From Lachnospiraceae bacterium (GTDB taxonomy: Bacteria; Bacillota; Clostridia; Lachnospirales; Lachnospiraceae), in the NCBI GenBank assembly GCA_024696005.1, contig JAILHF010000001.1, forward strand, positions 30,111 through 94,110: 64,000 nt of DNA, written 5' to 3'. The notes under the pieces were generated by a model, which saw only the letters and a list, made by a program, of their open reading frames with translations, did no database searches and was not told the DNA's origin. The translations under genes and the position numbers were made by a program. This document shows positions 34,040 through 42,335 of the stretch, piece by piece (within the stretch, counting starts at the first letter, position 1; every line of letters starts with the position of its first letter).

Positions 34040-35671
34040 ATGTGCTCGATCATGGCTTGCTGCAAAAAGGATTGCAGCGAACAGGAGATCCGGGCGGCAC
34101 TCGAAAAAACGCACTCGAGAGGCCCGGATGCAAGCAGAGTGTTAAATACCAATAACGGATGGCTTGGCTTCAACCGACTCTCGATCATGGGACTGAGTGA
34201 AGAAGGAATGCAGCCGTTCCTGTACGGGAACAAAGGGACCTTGAAATCAACAGATGTCAACATGCCGCAGGATGCGGAACTCGCGCTGGTCTGTAACGGA
34301 GAGATCTACGGCTTCCGGCCGCTGAAGGAGGAGCTGATCGCAAAGGGATATGCTTTCATCAGCGGCTCCGATTGTGAGATCCTCCCGGCAATGTACAAGG
34401 AGTACGGAACGGACATGTTCCGGATGCTGGATGCGGAATACGCGCTGGTGCTCTATGACGCAAAGACCGGAGCTTATATAGCAGCAAGGGATCCCATCGG
34501 GATCCGCCCGCTGTACTACGGGACAACGGATGACGGAGCTTACGTGTTCGCTTCGGAACCGACCAATCTGATGTCACTGGTAAAGGACATCAGGCCTTTC
34601 CCTCCCGGACATTACTTCCAGGACGGAAAGTTCATCTGCTACCGTGACATGTCGGATGTAAAGGCCTATCACGATGACGACCTTGAAAAGATAAGCACAA
34701 AGATACACGATCTGCTGATCGAAGGAGTGAAAAAGAGACTGGATGCGGATGCGCCGGTGGGCTTCCTCCTTTCGGGCGGATTGGATTCTTCCCTGGTATG
34801 CGGGATCGCGGCAAGCCTTTCCGACAAGCCGCTTCAGACCTGGGCCATCGGCATGGACATCGATGCGATCGATCTGAAGTACGCCAGAGAAGTTGCGGAT
34901 CACATCCGGTCCGATCACCACGAAGTGATCATCTCGGAAAAGGATGTGACCGATGCACTGGAAACCGTGATCCGGGTGCTGGGCACCTACGACATCACAA
35001 CGATCCGTGCTTCGATCGGAATGTACCTGCTCTGCAAGGCGATCCACGAACAGTCCGAGCAGCGCGTGATCCTGACCGGTGAGATCTCGGATGAGATCTT
35101 CGGATACAAGTACACGGATTTTGCACCGGATGCCGAAGCCTTCCAGAAGGAAGCGGAGAAGCGGATACGCGAACTCCACATGTACGATGTGCTGAGAGCC
35201 GACCGCTGCATCAGCGCAAACTCGCTGGAAGCAAGAGTCCCCTTCGGAGATCTGGATTTTGTGGAATATTGCATGGCCATCGATCCCGAAAAGAAGCTGA
35301 ACACTTACGGAAAGGGCAAATACCTGCTCCGCAAGGCTTTTGAGAAGGACGGGCTGATCCCCGAGAACATCCTCTGGAGAGAAAAAGCGGCATTCTCCGA
35401 TGCGGTGGGGCATTCGCTGAAGGATGACCTGGCGGCCCTGGCGGAGAGGAGCTACACGGACAGCGAGTTTGAAGAAGGCGTGAAGAAATACGATCATGCC
35501 AGACCGTTCACCAGGGAATCGCTTCTGTACCGCGACATCTTTGAAAAGTACTATCCCGGACAGTCGGGAATGGTCGTTGATTTCTGGATGCCGAACAAGA
35601 GCTGGGAAGGCTGCAATGTGAACGATCCGTCCGCAAGAGTGCTGTCAAACTACGGAGACAGCGGCAAGTAA
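34040..35671 (+). CDS. asnB: Asparagine synthase (glutamine-hydrolysing)
   Basis: 543 residues. It makes asparagine from aspartate, ATP and glutamine. The catalytic Cys is residue 2 (MCSIMACC), which fixes the start at ATG 34040, preceded by GGAGGTG. The N-terminal Ntn amidotransferase domain shows RGPDASR, NGWLGFNRLSIMGL and CNGEIYGF. The C-terminal synthetase domain has the PP-loop FLLSGGLDSSLV near 240 and EARVPFGDLDFVEYCM near 403. Its leader carries the hexaloop/terminator unit. It is followed by a second such unit and then GSIII, so readthrough between the two is possible. Confidence 0.95.
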   Translation: MCSIMACCKKDCSEQEIRAALEKTHSRGPDASRVLNTNNGWLGFNRLSIMGLSEEGMQPFLYGNKGTLKSTDVNMPQDAELALVCNGEIYGFRPLKEELIAKGYAFISGSDCEILPAMYKEYGTDMFRMLDAEYALVLYDAKTGAYIAARDPIGIRPLYYGTTDDGAYVFASEPTNLMSLVKDIRPFPPGHYFQDGKFICYRDMSDVKAYHDDDLEKISTKIHDLLIEGVKKRLDADAPVGFLLSGGLDSSLVCGIAASLSDKPLQTWAIGMDIDAIDLKYAREVADHIRSDHHEVIISEKDVTDALETVIRVLGTYDITTIRASIGMYLLCKAIHEQSEQRVILTGEISDEIFGYKYTDFAPDAEAFQKEAEKRIRELHMYDVLRADRCISANSLEARVPFGDLDFVEYCMAIDPEKKLNTYGKGKYLLRKAFEKDGLIPENILWREKAAFSDAVGHSLKDDLAALAERSYTDSEFEEGVKKYDHARPFTRESLLYRDIFEKYYPGQSGMVVDFWMPNKSWEGCNVNDPSARVLSNYGDSGK

Positions 35672-35701
35672 AGAAAGAAAAACCGAATAAAGAGAATCAA
35701 A

Positions 35702-35750
35702 GGCAAAGGTGCCGAGGAAGACCAAGTGTCGATCCCGGTGCCTTTTCTTT
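35702..35750 (+). promoter_or_regulatory. Glutamine synthetase leader: hexaloop hairpin overlapping a terminator
   Basis: GGC-[AAAGGT]-GCC (35702-35713, only three base pairs) overlaps the terminator arm AAAGGTGCCG (35705-35714), which pairs with CGGTGCCTTT (35736-35745) before TTTTCTTT. The loop of the terminator has its own inner stem (GGA..GAC/GTC..TCC). There is no room for a promoter after asnB, so it probably acts on transcripts coming from asnB or from a start inside its 3' end. Confidence 0.65.
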
Positions 35751-35776
35751 ATAAAAAATCAAAGGAGGAAACGAAA

Positions 35777-37876
35777 ATGGGAAAAACAAATGTACCGGAA
35801 ATCTTCGGATCGATGGTGTTTGATGACAGAGTGATGCGGGCGCGCCTCTCCGCTAAAGATTATAATTCGCTGCGTAAAACGATCGATGAGAACGAAAAGC
35901 TGGACGAAACCGTTGCGGAAGCCGTTGCAAAGGAAATGCGCGACTGGGCCGTGGAAAAAGGCGCAACGCATTTCACGCACTGGTTCCAGCCCCTCACCGG
36001 TGTGACGGCGGAAAAGCATGACAGCTTCATCACTCCTTCACCGGACGGCGGCGTGATCATGGAGTTCTCCGGCAAGGAGCTGATCAAGGGCGAGCCCGAT
36101 GCTTCTTCCTTCCCCTCCGGCGGACTGCGGGCGACCTTCGAGGCAAGAGGCTATACGGCATGGGATCCCACTTCCTACGCATTCATCAAGGATCACACCC
36201 TTTGCATTCCCACCGCTTTCTGTTCCTACAGCGGAGATGCCCTGGATAAGAAGACGCCGCTCTTAAGATCCATGGAAGCCCTGGACCGTCAGGCAAAGAG
36301 GATCCTGAAGCTCTTCGGCAAGGAAGTAAAGTATGTACGCACCAGCGTGGGACCCGAGCAGGAGTACTTCCTGATCGACCGCGAGATGTTCGAGAAGAGA
36401 CCGGATCTGGTCTATACAGGAAGAACCCTCTTCGGAGCAATGCCTCCCAAGGGACAGGAGCTGGATGATCATTACTTCGGCGTGATCAAGCCCAGAGTAA
36501 CCGCTTTCATGGAAGACCTGAACAACGAGCTCTGGAAGCTGGGCATCCTGGCCAAGACCGAGCACAACGAGGTGGCGCCTGCACAGCACGAGCTGGCACC
36601 CATCTTTTCCACCACGAATGTGGCAACCGATAACAACCAGCTGATGATGGAGATCATGCAGAAGGTTGCAAGAAAGCACGGAATGGTCTGCCTGCTTCAC
36701 GAGAAGCCTTTCGCAGGCGTGAACGGTTCCGGCAAGCACAACAACTGGTCCATGGCAACCGATACCGGTGCAAACCTTCTTTCGCCCGGTGACACGCCTT
36801 ACGAGAACGCCCAGTTCCTGCTGTTCCTCACTGCCGTGATCAAGGCCGTGGATGATTATCAGGATCTGCTCCGTCTCTCCGTAGCGACAGCCGGAAACGA
36901 TCACCGTCTGGGCGCAAACGAGGCACCGCCCGCCATCATCTCCGTATTCCTGGGTGATGAGATCTCGGCGGTACTGGAAGCCATCAAGACCGACAGCCCT
37001 TATCAGGGAGCGGAAAAAGTGACCATGAAACTGGGAGTATCCACGCTTCCCAGATTCTCAAGGGATACCACGGACCGGAACCGTACTTCACCGTTCGCCT
37101 TCACCGGCAACAAATTCGAGTTCCGTTCTCTCGGTTCCTCCAACAGCATCGCCTGCTGCAACATCATGCTCAACACTGCGGTGGCGGAGATCCTGAAGCA
37201 GTTTGCGGATAAGCTGGAGGGCGCAAAGGACTTTGAAGGCGAGCTGCATGCGCTGATCAAGGAGACGATCGCAAAGCACGAGCGCATCCTCTTCAACGGA
37301 AACGGCTATACCGACGAGTGGGTGAAGGAAGCAACGGAAGTGCGCGGCCTGTCCAACTTGAAGACCACCGTGGACGCAATGCCTCACCTGCTGGATGCCA
37401 AGAACAAAGACATACTGATGGCACACAAGGTATTTACGGAATCCGAGCTGAACTCCCGCTTCGAGATCATGCTGGAGAACTACTGCAAGACCGTGAACAT
37501 CGAGGGACTTACGATGGTAGACATGGTGAGAAAGAACTATCTGCCGGCCATCGAGGGCTACCTCTACGATCTGGCACAGACCACTTCGCTGATGAAGTCG
37601 GTAAGCTCCAATGTGAAGTGCAATTACGAGATCTCCACGATGGAGCGTCTCTCGGAGCTTACGGATTACATCCTGGAGCGCGTGAAGGATCTGGAGAAAG
37701 CTTTGGAGGATCTGAAGGGCTACGATGACATCTTAAAGACCGCCGAGGCGATCCGGGACGATGTGATCCCGAAGATGGAACACCTCCGCAAGCATGTGGA
37801 TGAGGCCGAGATGCTTACCAGCGAGAAGTACTGGCCGTTCCCGAGCTACGGAAAGCTGCTGTTCAGCGTATATTGA
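35777..37876 (+). CDS. glnN: Glutamine synthetase type III
   Basis: 699 residues, the length of GSIII enzymes (about 700, against about 450 for GSI). It makes glutamine from glutamate, ammonia and ATP. Diagnostic blocks: MVFDDRVMRARLS near the start, THFTHWFQPLTG near 60, GPEQEYFLID near 197, NEVAPAQHELAPIFSTTN near 264, the ATP-site region KPFAGVNGSGKHNNWS near 312, and GNDHRLGANEAPPAIISVFLG near 375. ATG 35777 follows AAAGGAGG. It sits between asnB and the ammonium transporter, each with its own hexaloop leader, forming an ammonium uptake and assimilation block. Confidence 0.96.
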   Translation: MGKTNVPEIFGSMVFDDRVMRARLSAKDYNSLRKTIDENEKLDETVAEAVAKEMRDWAVEKGATHFTHWFQPLTGVTAEKHDSFITPSPDGGVIMEFSGKELIKGEPDASSFPSGGLRATFEARGYTAWDPTSYAFIKDHTLCIPTAFCSYSGDALDKKTPLLRSMEALDRQAKRILKLFGKEVKYVRTSVGPEQEYFLIDREMFEKRPDLVYTGRTLFGAMPPKGQELDDHYFGVIKPRVTAFMEDLNNELWKLGILAKTEHNEVAPAQHELAPIFSTTNVATDNNQLMMEIMQKVARKHGMVCLLHEKPFAGVNGSGKHNNWSMATDTGANLLSPGDTPYENAQFLLFLTAVIKAVDDYQDLLRLSVATAGNDHRLGANEAPPAIISVFLGDEISAVLEAIKTDSPYQGAEKVTMKLGVSTLPRFSRDTTDRNRTSPFAFTGNKFEFRSLGSSNSIACCNIMLNTAVAEILKQFADKLEGAKDFEGELHALIKETIAKHERILFNGNGYTDEWVKEATEVRGLSNLKTTVDAMPHLLDAKNKDILMAHKVFTESELNSRFEIMLENYCKTVNIEGLTMVDMVRKNYLPAIEGYLYDLAQTTSLMKSVSSNVKCNYEISTMERLSELTDYILERVKDLEKALEDLKGYDDILKTAEAIRDDVIPKMEHLRKHVDEAEMLTSEKYWPFPSYGKLLFSVY

Positions 37877-37920
37877 GTAATTCACCGGAACCGGAAACGT
37901 TCGGCCGGAATAATACAGAA

Positions 37921-37987
37921 AAAACATCCCACAAAGGCGTGGACCGCAGGAAGAGGAGCGGAAAACCCGAGTGGGATGTTTTATTAT
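37921..37987 (+). promoter_or_regulatory. amtB leader: hexaloop hairpin overlapping a terminator (variant topology)
   Basis: CCAC-[AAAGGC]-GTGG (37929-37942). Here the upstream arm of the hexaloop hairpin (CCCAC) is the base shared with the terminator, AAAACATCCCAC (37921-37932) pairing with GTGGGATGTTTT (37971-37982). An inner hairpin CCGC/GCGG is at 37944-37961. In the other leaders the shared strand is the loop plus 3' arm. Confidence 0.7.
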
Positions 37988-38027
37988 CCCTGAACCCTCG
38001 GGGAAAGAAAAAAAGGAGGATAAGATT

Positions 38028-39788
38028 ATGACACAGGAGATACAGGAATTTTTGGACGGAGAATTGTTTGCGGTATGGTTTTTGATCGGTGCCGCACTGG
38101 TATTCTGGATGCAGGCAGGCTTTGCAATGGTGGAGACGGGCTTTGCCCGTGCCAAGAACGCCGGCAACATCCTGATGAAGAACCTGATGGACTTCTGCAT
38201 CGGCTGCGTGGTTTTCATCCTGGTAGGCTTTGGCCTGCTGCTCGGAGAGGATCTGGCCGGATTCATCGGCAAGCCCGGCTTCGACATCTTCTCGGACTAC
38301 GCAAACTTTGACTGGTCCAACTTCATCTTTAACCTGGTATTCTGCGCAACCACTGCTACGATCGTATCCGGCGCCATGGCGGAACGGACAAAGTTTTTGA
38401 GCTATTGCGTGTATTCCGCTGTCATTTCCGCAGTCGTATATCCCATCGAGGCACACTGGATCTGGGGCGGCGGCTGGCTTTCCGAACTCGGCTTCCATGA
38501 TTTTGCCGGTTCCTGCGCCATCCACATGGTAGGCGGCATCGCAGCTTTTATCGGAGCAATGATGGTGGGTCCCCGTATCGGGAAATTCGAAAAGGATGAA
38601 AAGGGAAAGATCGCAAAGGTAAACGCCTTCCCCGGTCACAACATCGTAGTCGGCGCCCTGGGCGTGTTCATCCTCTGGCTCGGCTGGTACGGATTCAACG
38701 GCGCGGCCTGCACTTCGGTGGATCAGCTGGCATCGGTCTTCGTGACCACCACCATCGCGCCTTCGGTGGCAACCGTGGTGTGCATGATCTTTACCTGGAT
38801 CAAGTACGGCAAGCCCGATGTTTCCATGTGTCTGAACGCTTCCCTGGCAGGTCTGGTAGCCATTACGGCAGGTTGTGACGTGACGGATGCTTTCGGTGCC
38901 ATCGTGATCGGTGCGGTTTCCGGGCTGCTGGTATGCTTCGGTGTATGGCTTCTGGATCATGTGCTCCATGTGGACGATCCGGTCGGTGCAGTTGCGGTAC
39001 ACATGATGAACGGTATCTGGGGAACCATCGCGGTAGGTCTGTTCGCAACGACTTCCGCACCCGATAACGATACTCTGCAGGGACTGTTCTACGGCGGCGG
39101 CGCTTCGCTCCTTGTGACCCAGCTGCTGGGCTTCGCAGCAGTATGTGCCTGGACCGTGGTCTGCATGATCGTAGTCTTCTCGGTGATCAAGGCCATCTTC
39201 GGACTGCGTGTTTCCGAGGAAGAAGAGATCGAAGGTCTGGATGTGAAGGAACACGGCCTGGCATCCGCTTATGCCGGCTTCTCCATCGTGGATGTAAGCA
39301 GCGCTTCGATGAGCGTCAACGAGAACACCGATCTGGGTGAGGATGATTACGAAAAGGCCAGCGAGGCGAAGAAGAAAGCCTCCGTGCCGGTGGAGAACAT
39401 CTCGGCAACTGTTGCGGGAACTTCCCTGGATACGGGAATGCATAAGGTGGTCATCATTACCAAGCTTTCACGCTACGACAAGATCAAGAGGGCACTGAAC
39501 TCCCTGGGCGTGACCGGCATCACCGTGACACAGGTTACCGGCTGCGGAATCGAAAAGGGATCCAGCCAGATGTACCGTGGCGTCGAGATGGACATGACCC
39601 TGCTTCCGAAGATCAAGCTGGAAGTGGTCGTGAGCAAGATCCCCGTCGACAGCGTGATCGAAGCGGCGAAGAAAACGCTCTATACCGGCAAGATCGGCGA
39701 CGGCAAGATCTTTGTTTACCCGGTAAGCCGTGTGGTCAAGATCCGTACCGGCGAGGAAGACTTTGATGCATTACAGGATGTTGAATAG
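38028..39788 (+). CDS. amtB: Ammonium transporter fused to a P-II signalling domain
   Basis: 586 residues. Residues about 12-430 are an Amt channel with 11 helices. The motif MVETGFARAKNAGNILMKNLMDF is near the start, HMVGGIAAFIGAMMVGPRIG near 170, and DDPVGAVAVHMMNGIWGTIAVGLF near 318. After a Ser/Glu/Lys linker, a complete GlnK/GlnB-type domain begins near 470 (HKVVIITKLSRYDKIKRAL) and ends with KIGDGKIFVYPVSRVVKIRTGEED. The T-loop has MYRGVEM where GlnB has LYRGAEY, so the usual uridylylated Tyr51 is Met. Gating by 2-oxoglutarate, ATP or ADP within the same chain is inferred. ATG 38028 follows AAAAGGAGG. Confidence 0.94.
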   Translation: MTQEIQEFLDGELFAVWFLIGAALVFWMQAGFAMVETGFARAKNAGNILMKNLMDFCIGCVVFILVGFGLLLGEDLAGFIGKPGFDIFSDYANFDWSNFIFNLVFCATTATIVSGAMAERTKFLSYCVYSAVISAVVYPIEAHWIWGGGWLSELGFHDFAGSCAIHMVGGIAAFIGAMMVGPRIGKFEKDEKGKIAKVNAFPGHNIVVGALGVFILWLGWYGFNGAACTSVDQLASVFVTTTIAPSVATVVCMIFTWIKYGKPDVSMCLNASLAGLVAITAGCDVTDAFGAIVIGAVSGLLVCFGVWLLDHVLHVDDPVGAVAVHMMNGIWGTIAVGLFATTSAPDNDTLQGLFYGGGASLLVTQLLGFAAVCAWTVVCMIVVFSVIKAIFGLRVSEEEEIEGLDVKEHGLASAYAGFSIVDVSSASMSVNENTDLGEDDYEKASEAKKKASVPVENISATVAGTSLDTGMHKVVIITKLSRYDKIKRALNSLGVTGITVTQVTGCGIEKGSSQMYRGVEMDMTLLPKIKLEVVVSKIPVDSVIEAAKKTLYTGKIGDGKIFVYPVSRVVKIRTGEEDFDALQDVE

Positions 39789-39894
39789 ATCCTAAGGAGG
39801 GACCCGCATGTGCCCGAAAGGGCGCATGTGGGAGGATTCCTTAGGATATTCGCAGGGGGGGACTCACGCATGTGGGGGGATTCCTTGCGATGAT
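39789..39894. repeat. Long palindrome with GNRA loop plus decayed second copy
   Basis: ATCCTAAGGA (39789-39798) pairs with TCCTTAGGAT (39838-39847). Inside, CCCGCATGTGCCC pairs with GGGCGCATGTGGG (two G-U pairs) around a GAAA tetraloop. A related, imperfect inverted unit sharing GCATGTGGG and GGATTCCTT follows to 39893. There is no T-tract. It is directly after the amtB stop and may protect the mRNA 3' end or be a small repeat element. Confidence 0.65.
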
Positions 39895-39958
39895 CACCGG
39901 TCATATTTGGAAATGGAGAAATATGGCATTTTCATCAACATAGGACAAGCAAAGCGGG

Positions 39959-39985
39959 ACGTTCCCTTCGAAAAGAAGGGGGCGT
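39959..39985 (+). promoter_or_regulatory. purF leader hairpin
   Basis: 11-bp stem ACGTTCCCTTC/GAAGGGGGCGT with loop GAAAA, followed by only a weak T-run. Its 5' side, GGGAC-GTTCC, matches the first gltB unit with the hexaloop AAAGGC removed, so it may be a degenerate member of the same leader family. Confidence 0.4.
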
Positions 39986-40065
39986 TTCGCGCGTTTGCGG
40001 TTTCGGGGCACAGCGGAATGGAAGCCGGGCCCGCGGAGTAAGCGGCCCGGACCGGAGGAGGGATA

Positions 40066-41457
40066 ATGAAAAACAATGGTCTGTTGAGAGACGACAAGCT
40101 TCACGAGGAATGCGGCGTATTCGGCATCTATGCGCCGGCGGGTACGGAGGTGGCACGGGACATCTACGACGGCCTGATCGCGCTGCAGCACCGCGGGCAG
40201 GAATCGGCGGGCATCTCGGTCAGCGATACGGAAGGGCCGAAGGGCAACATCAATACAAAGAAAGGTATGGGGCTGGTCAGCGAAGTCTTCAATAAAGAAG
40301 AGCTGGCCCGTCTTCCGGGCAACATCGGCGTGGGGCATGTGCGCTATTCCACGACCGGCGGCAGCAGTCTGGTCAACGCCCAGCCCATTGCCATGAATTA
40401 CATCAAGGGCAGTCTGGCTCTGGTCCACAACGGGAACATCGTTAACTCTGATGAGCTGAAGGAAAAGCAGATGCGGATGGGGCATGCGCATTTTACTTCC
40501 TCCGATACCGAGGTGCTGGCCTACGAGATCATACGGGAGCGGGTGGCGTCGCCGACGATCGAGGAAGCGGTGAAACGCGCGGCAAAGGATCTGCGTGGCG
40601 GTTATGCCCTGGTCATCATGAGCCCGCGCAAGCTGATCGCCGTGCGGGATCCTTTCGGGATCAAACCGCTTGTGATGGGAAAGAAGGGAGATGCGGTGAT
40701 CTTTGCCTCGGAAAGTGCGGCCATCGTGAGCGTGGGAGCGGAGCTGATCCGCGATGTGAAGCCCGGCGAGATCGTGACCGTGACGGAAGAGGGCATCGCG
40801 AGTGATGAAGGCCTCTGTCAGGAAAAGAGGGCACACTGCATTTTTGAGTATATCTATTTTGCGAGAAGCGATTCCGTCATGGACGGGATCGAGGTGCATG
40901 ACGCGCGTTTCCGTGCCGGTCAGGCGCTGGCGGACGGGGACCCGGTCGAGGCGGATCTGGTGGCGGGCGTGCCGGATTCCGGTCTGATCGCGGCTGAGGG
41001 CTATGCGCAGGCTTCCGGGATCCCGTTTGCCATTGCCTTCCATAAAAACAGCTACATCGGCCGCAGCTTCATCAAGCCCAGCCCCGAAGAGCGGCGCAGC
41101 GCCGTTCACCGGAAGCTTTCCGTTCTGAAGAGCGTGGTGAAGGACAAGCGCCTGGTGCTTATCGATGATTCGATCGTTCGCGGGACCACGATGCGCCAGA
41201 TCATCGAGCTTTTGCGGCAGGCCGGAGCAAAGGAGGTGCATGTGCGCATCAGCTCCCCGCCCTTCCTTTATCCCTGCTTCTATGGGACGGATGTGCCTTC
41301 CGCGGGGCAGCTCATCGCTTCCGAGCATTCCACCGAAGAGGTGTGCCGCACCATCGGTGCCGATTCCCTGCGCTACCTGCGGCCGGAGGACTTTCGGACC
41401 ATGGTGGGGGATCTGCCGCTTTGCAGCGCCTGCTTTGACCGGGATTACCCGGTGTGA
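40066..41457 (+). CDS. purF: Amidophosphoribosyltransferase
   Basis: 463 residues. It catalyses the first step of purine synthesis, glutamine plus PRPP to phosphoribosylamine. A 15-residue propeptide (MKNNGLLRDDKLHEE) precedes the nucleophile Cys16 in CGVFGIYAP, as in the Bacillus-type enzyme that is processed to expose Cys. The glutaminase domain shows LQHRGQESAGI and GHVRYSTTG. The PRPP loop LVLIDDSIVRGTTM lies near 365. The C-terminus ICxSC-type region (SSPPFLYPCFYGTD, LPLCSACFDRDYP) suggests an iron-sulfur site as in the Bacillus enzyme. No other pur gene is next to it; the company is glutamine-using enzymes instead. Confidence 0.95.
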   Translation: MKNNGLLRDDKLHEECGVFGIYAPAGTEVARDIYDGLIALQHRGQESAGISVSDTEGPKGNINTKKGMGLVSEVFNKEELARLPGNIGVGHVRYSTTGGSSLVNAQPIAMNYIKGSLALVHNGNIVNSDELKEKQMRMGHAHFTSSDTEVLAYEIIRERVASPTIEEAVKRAAKDLRGGYALVIMSPRKLIAVRDPFGIKPLVMGKKGDAVIFASESAAIVSVGAELIRDVKPGEIVTVTEEGIASDEGLCQEKRAHCIFEYIYFARSDSVMDGIEVHDARFRAGQALADGDPVEADLVAGVPDSGLIAAEGYAQASGIPFAIAFHKNSYIGRSFIKPSPEERRSAVHRKLSVLKSVVKDKRLVLIDDSIVRGTTMRQIIELLRQAGAKEVHVRISSPPFLYPCFYGTDVPSAGQLIASEHSTEEVCRTIGADSLRYLRPEDFRTMVGDLPLCSACFDRDYPV

Positions 41458-41542
41458 CGAGGAGGCGGCAAAGCTGCCGGCCAAAGTACCGGTCCGTCGT
41501 GAACGGCACCACGGAAACGGCACGTTCTGCGCAAAATATTAC

Positions 41543-41571
41543 TGTACAAAAAAAGGACGAGGCTATATAAT
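41543..41571 (+). promoter_or_regulatory. Candidate promoter of the NifU-like gene
   Basis: -35 TGTACA (41543-41548), 17-bp spacer, perfect -10 TATAAT (41566-41571), about 50 bases before ATG 41624. Confidence 0.6.
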
Positions 41572-41623
41572 AAGCGAAGTGTGAAGAATCACCATGCTGC
41601 AATAAATGAAGGAGGTTAATTAC

Positions 41624-42316
41624 ATGATCTATTCAACAGAAGTTAAAGCGATGTGTCCTGTTCACCAGGGCGTGCATCATGGCGCAGCACCCATACCCGA
41701 AGAAGCGAAGTGGGTGAAGGCCAAGAAGGTAGAGGATATCTCCGGCTATACCCACGGTATCGGCTGGTGCGCTCCTCAGCAGGGCTGCTGCAAGCTTTCC
41801 CTGAACGTCAAGGACGGCATCATCCAGGAAGCACTGGTCGAGACGATCGGCTGCTCCGGCATGACGCATTCCGCAGCCATGGCTTCCGAGATCCTTCCCG
41901 GACTGACCATTCTGGAGGCGCTGAATACCGACCTTGTATGTGACGCCATCAACACCGCCATGAGAGAGCTTTTCCTTCAGATCGTATACGGACGTACCCA
42001 GAGCGCATTCTCCGAGGACGGACTGCAGATCGGTGCAGGTCTCGAGGATCTCGGCAAGGGCGCAAGATCCATGGTGGGTACCACTTACGGAACGCTGGAA
42101 AAGGGCCCCAGATATCTGGAGCTTACCGACGGCTATATCACCCAGCTTGCTCTGGACGAGGATGACGAGATCATCGGTTACAAGTATATCAACTTCGGAA
42201 AGATGATGGATTTCATCAAGGCCGGAGATGATGCTGTTACTGCGGTTGAGAAGGCTTCCGGCCAGTATGGCCGTGTGGCGGATGCGGTCAGATTCATTGA
42301 CCCTCGTAAAGAGTGA
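41624..42316 (+). CDS. NifU/IscU-like iron-sulfur scaffold protein
   Basis: 230 residues. The IscU_N-like core carries CAPQQGCCKLSLNVKDG near residue 50, the scaffold motif ETIGCSGMTHSAAMASEIL near 77 (Cys in a GCSG context), and a third conserved stretch LVCDAINTAMRELFL near 103. The N-terminal part (CPVHQGVHHGAAPIPEEAKW) adds further Cys and His. The C-terminal 80 residues are outside the IscU fold and not recognised. ATG 41624 follows AAGGAGG. It is followed after 19 bases by the GGGtGRT gene, a pair that recurs in anaerobic Firmicutes (recalled, not checked). A role in Fe-S assembly, for example for the nearby glutamate synthase, is inferred. Confidence 0.8.
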   Translation: MIYSTEVKAMCPVHQGVHHGAAPIPEEAKWVKAKKVEDISGYTHGIGWCAPQQGCCKLSLNVKDGIIQEALVETIGCSGMTHSAAMASEILPGLTILEALNTDLVCDAINTAMRELFLQIVYGRTQSAFSEDGLQIGAGLEDLGKGARSMVGTTYGTLEKGPRYLELTDGYITQLALDEDDEIIGYKYINFGKMMDFIKAGDDAVTAVEKASGQYGRVADAVRFIDPRKE

Positions 42317-42335
42317 TAGAGGGAGGATAAGAAAA

